DNA of 64,000 nt from Pseudomonas sp. B21-040 (GTDB lineage: Bacteria > Pseudomonadota > Gammaproteobacteria > Pseudomonadales > Pseudomonadaceae), in NCBI RefSeq assembly GCF_024748695.1, contig NZ_CP087176.1:613501-677500 (forward strand), given 5' to 3'. Position 1 is the first letter of the stretch, and each line of letters begins with the position of its first letter. Shown here piece by piece: positions 63,747 to 64,000 of this stretch. Position numbers and translations under genes: made by a program. Below the pieces are notes generated by a model that ran no database searches, was not told the DNA's origin, and worked only from the letters and a program-made list of their open reading frames with translations.

Positions 63747-64000
63747 CTGCAAAGGACTCCAGATTTGCCGCCGGTCAAGTGCTCAGTAGCAGTTATTCCC
63801 CACGTGCGGCGGTGGTGGGCAACAGTGTTGTTTCATTCAACGAAGGGATGTCGTCGCAGGACAGGGAAGATATCTATCTGAGTAATCTATATGCGCAGTT
63901 GGCCACTCGTTCAGCGCAAAAAGACGGCTTGGTCGGCAATTGGTTTGATTACTACAAAAACAAACTCAGGTTTCTGGGCTGGGATATGTCGCGCGCGGTC
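63743..64000 (+). CDS. Paralogue-array protein 3 (cut by window end)
   Basis: The first 86 codons are present. The start overlaps the previous stop (ATGA). VVGNSVVSFNEGMSSQDRED, then LYAQLAT, and GNWFDYYKNKLRFLGWDM align with genes 1 and 2. It keeps the W-(Y/F) and G-W positions but lacks the NKKYP block. It shows that the array continues past the window. Confidence 0.78.
   Translation, partial: MTAKDSRFAAGQVLSSSYSPRAAVVGNSVVSFNEGMSSQDREDIYLSNLYAQLATRSAQKDGLVGNWFDYYKNKLRFLGWDMSRAV

Overview
The window looks like a chromosomal segment of a fluorescent Pseudomonas. This rests on the GC-rich coding sequence, the gene content, the many Pseudomonas-type REP hairpin pairs, and gene order that I recall from P. 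aeruginosa around ureE-desT, around ureA-acetyltransferase-ureB-ureC, and in the divergent cobL/cobG cluster. No tRNA, rRNA, CRISPR array, integrase or insertion sequence was recognised.

Layout. 0-2.5 kb: ureG (cut by the window edge), ureF, ureE and desT, all on the minus strand. 2.6-16.3 kb: ordinary chromosomal genes, including a secreted repeat protein, an AsmA-like protein, a LysR/azoreductase divergent pair, an SMR transporter, a lipase, an EamA exporter facing an AraC regulator across a perfect inverted repeat, a PsiF-repeat protein, an AI-2E-type permease, a YegD-type Hsp70, cbpA-cbpM and a soluble histidine kinase. 16.6-22.6 kb: a 2017-residue LRR/NEL-type E3 ubiquitin ligase effector with a duplicated internal module. 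22.7-33.0 kb: urea uptake and urease, transcribed leftward as urtABCDE-ureD-ureA-two acetyltransferases-ureB-ureC, behind a likely sigma-54 promoter. In this sequence urtA and urtC each carry a single-base frameshift. 33.3-37.3 kb: accessory small genes, a SYLF lipoprotein, a DUF2092-like protein, an Asn/Ala-rich protein with six 36-nt repeats, and a fragment of a binding-protein gene. 37.4-40.1 kb: a FecCD/BtuCDF-type ABC importer. 40.9-46.0 kb: a copper-uptake operon (two DUF2946 proteins, PCuAC chaperone, OprC-type receptor, PepSY protein). 46.3-53.8 kb: cobalamin ring genes cobK-cbiD-cobL (minus) and cobG-cobH-cobI-cobJ (plus). 54.1-61.2 kb: a 2372-residue toxin with the lymphostatin-like order glycosyltransferase / YopT-like cysteine protease / TcdA-TcdB-type translocation region. 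61.3-61.9 kb: marC. 62.15-64.0 kb: a tandem array of at least three diverged paralogues of unknown function, running off the window.

How it fits together. The metabolic genes form three coherent modules: nitrogen scavenging from urea, copper handling and corrin ring synthesis. The two giant proteins look like host-directed effectors: one carries the catalytic signature of bacterial NEL ubiquitin ligases, the other that of large glycosylating toxins. Neither has a recognisable secretion system or chaperone gene beside it. The paralogue array starts about 0.9 kb downstream of the second toxin. It has an AT-rich leader and a ribosome-binding site like the toxin's, and it is the least explained part of the window.
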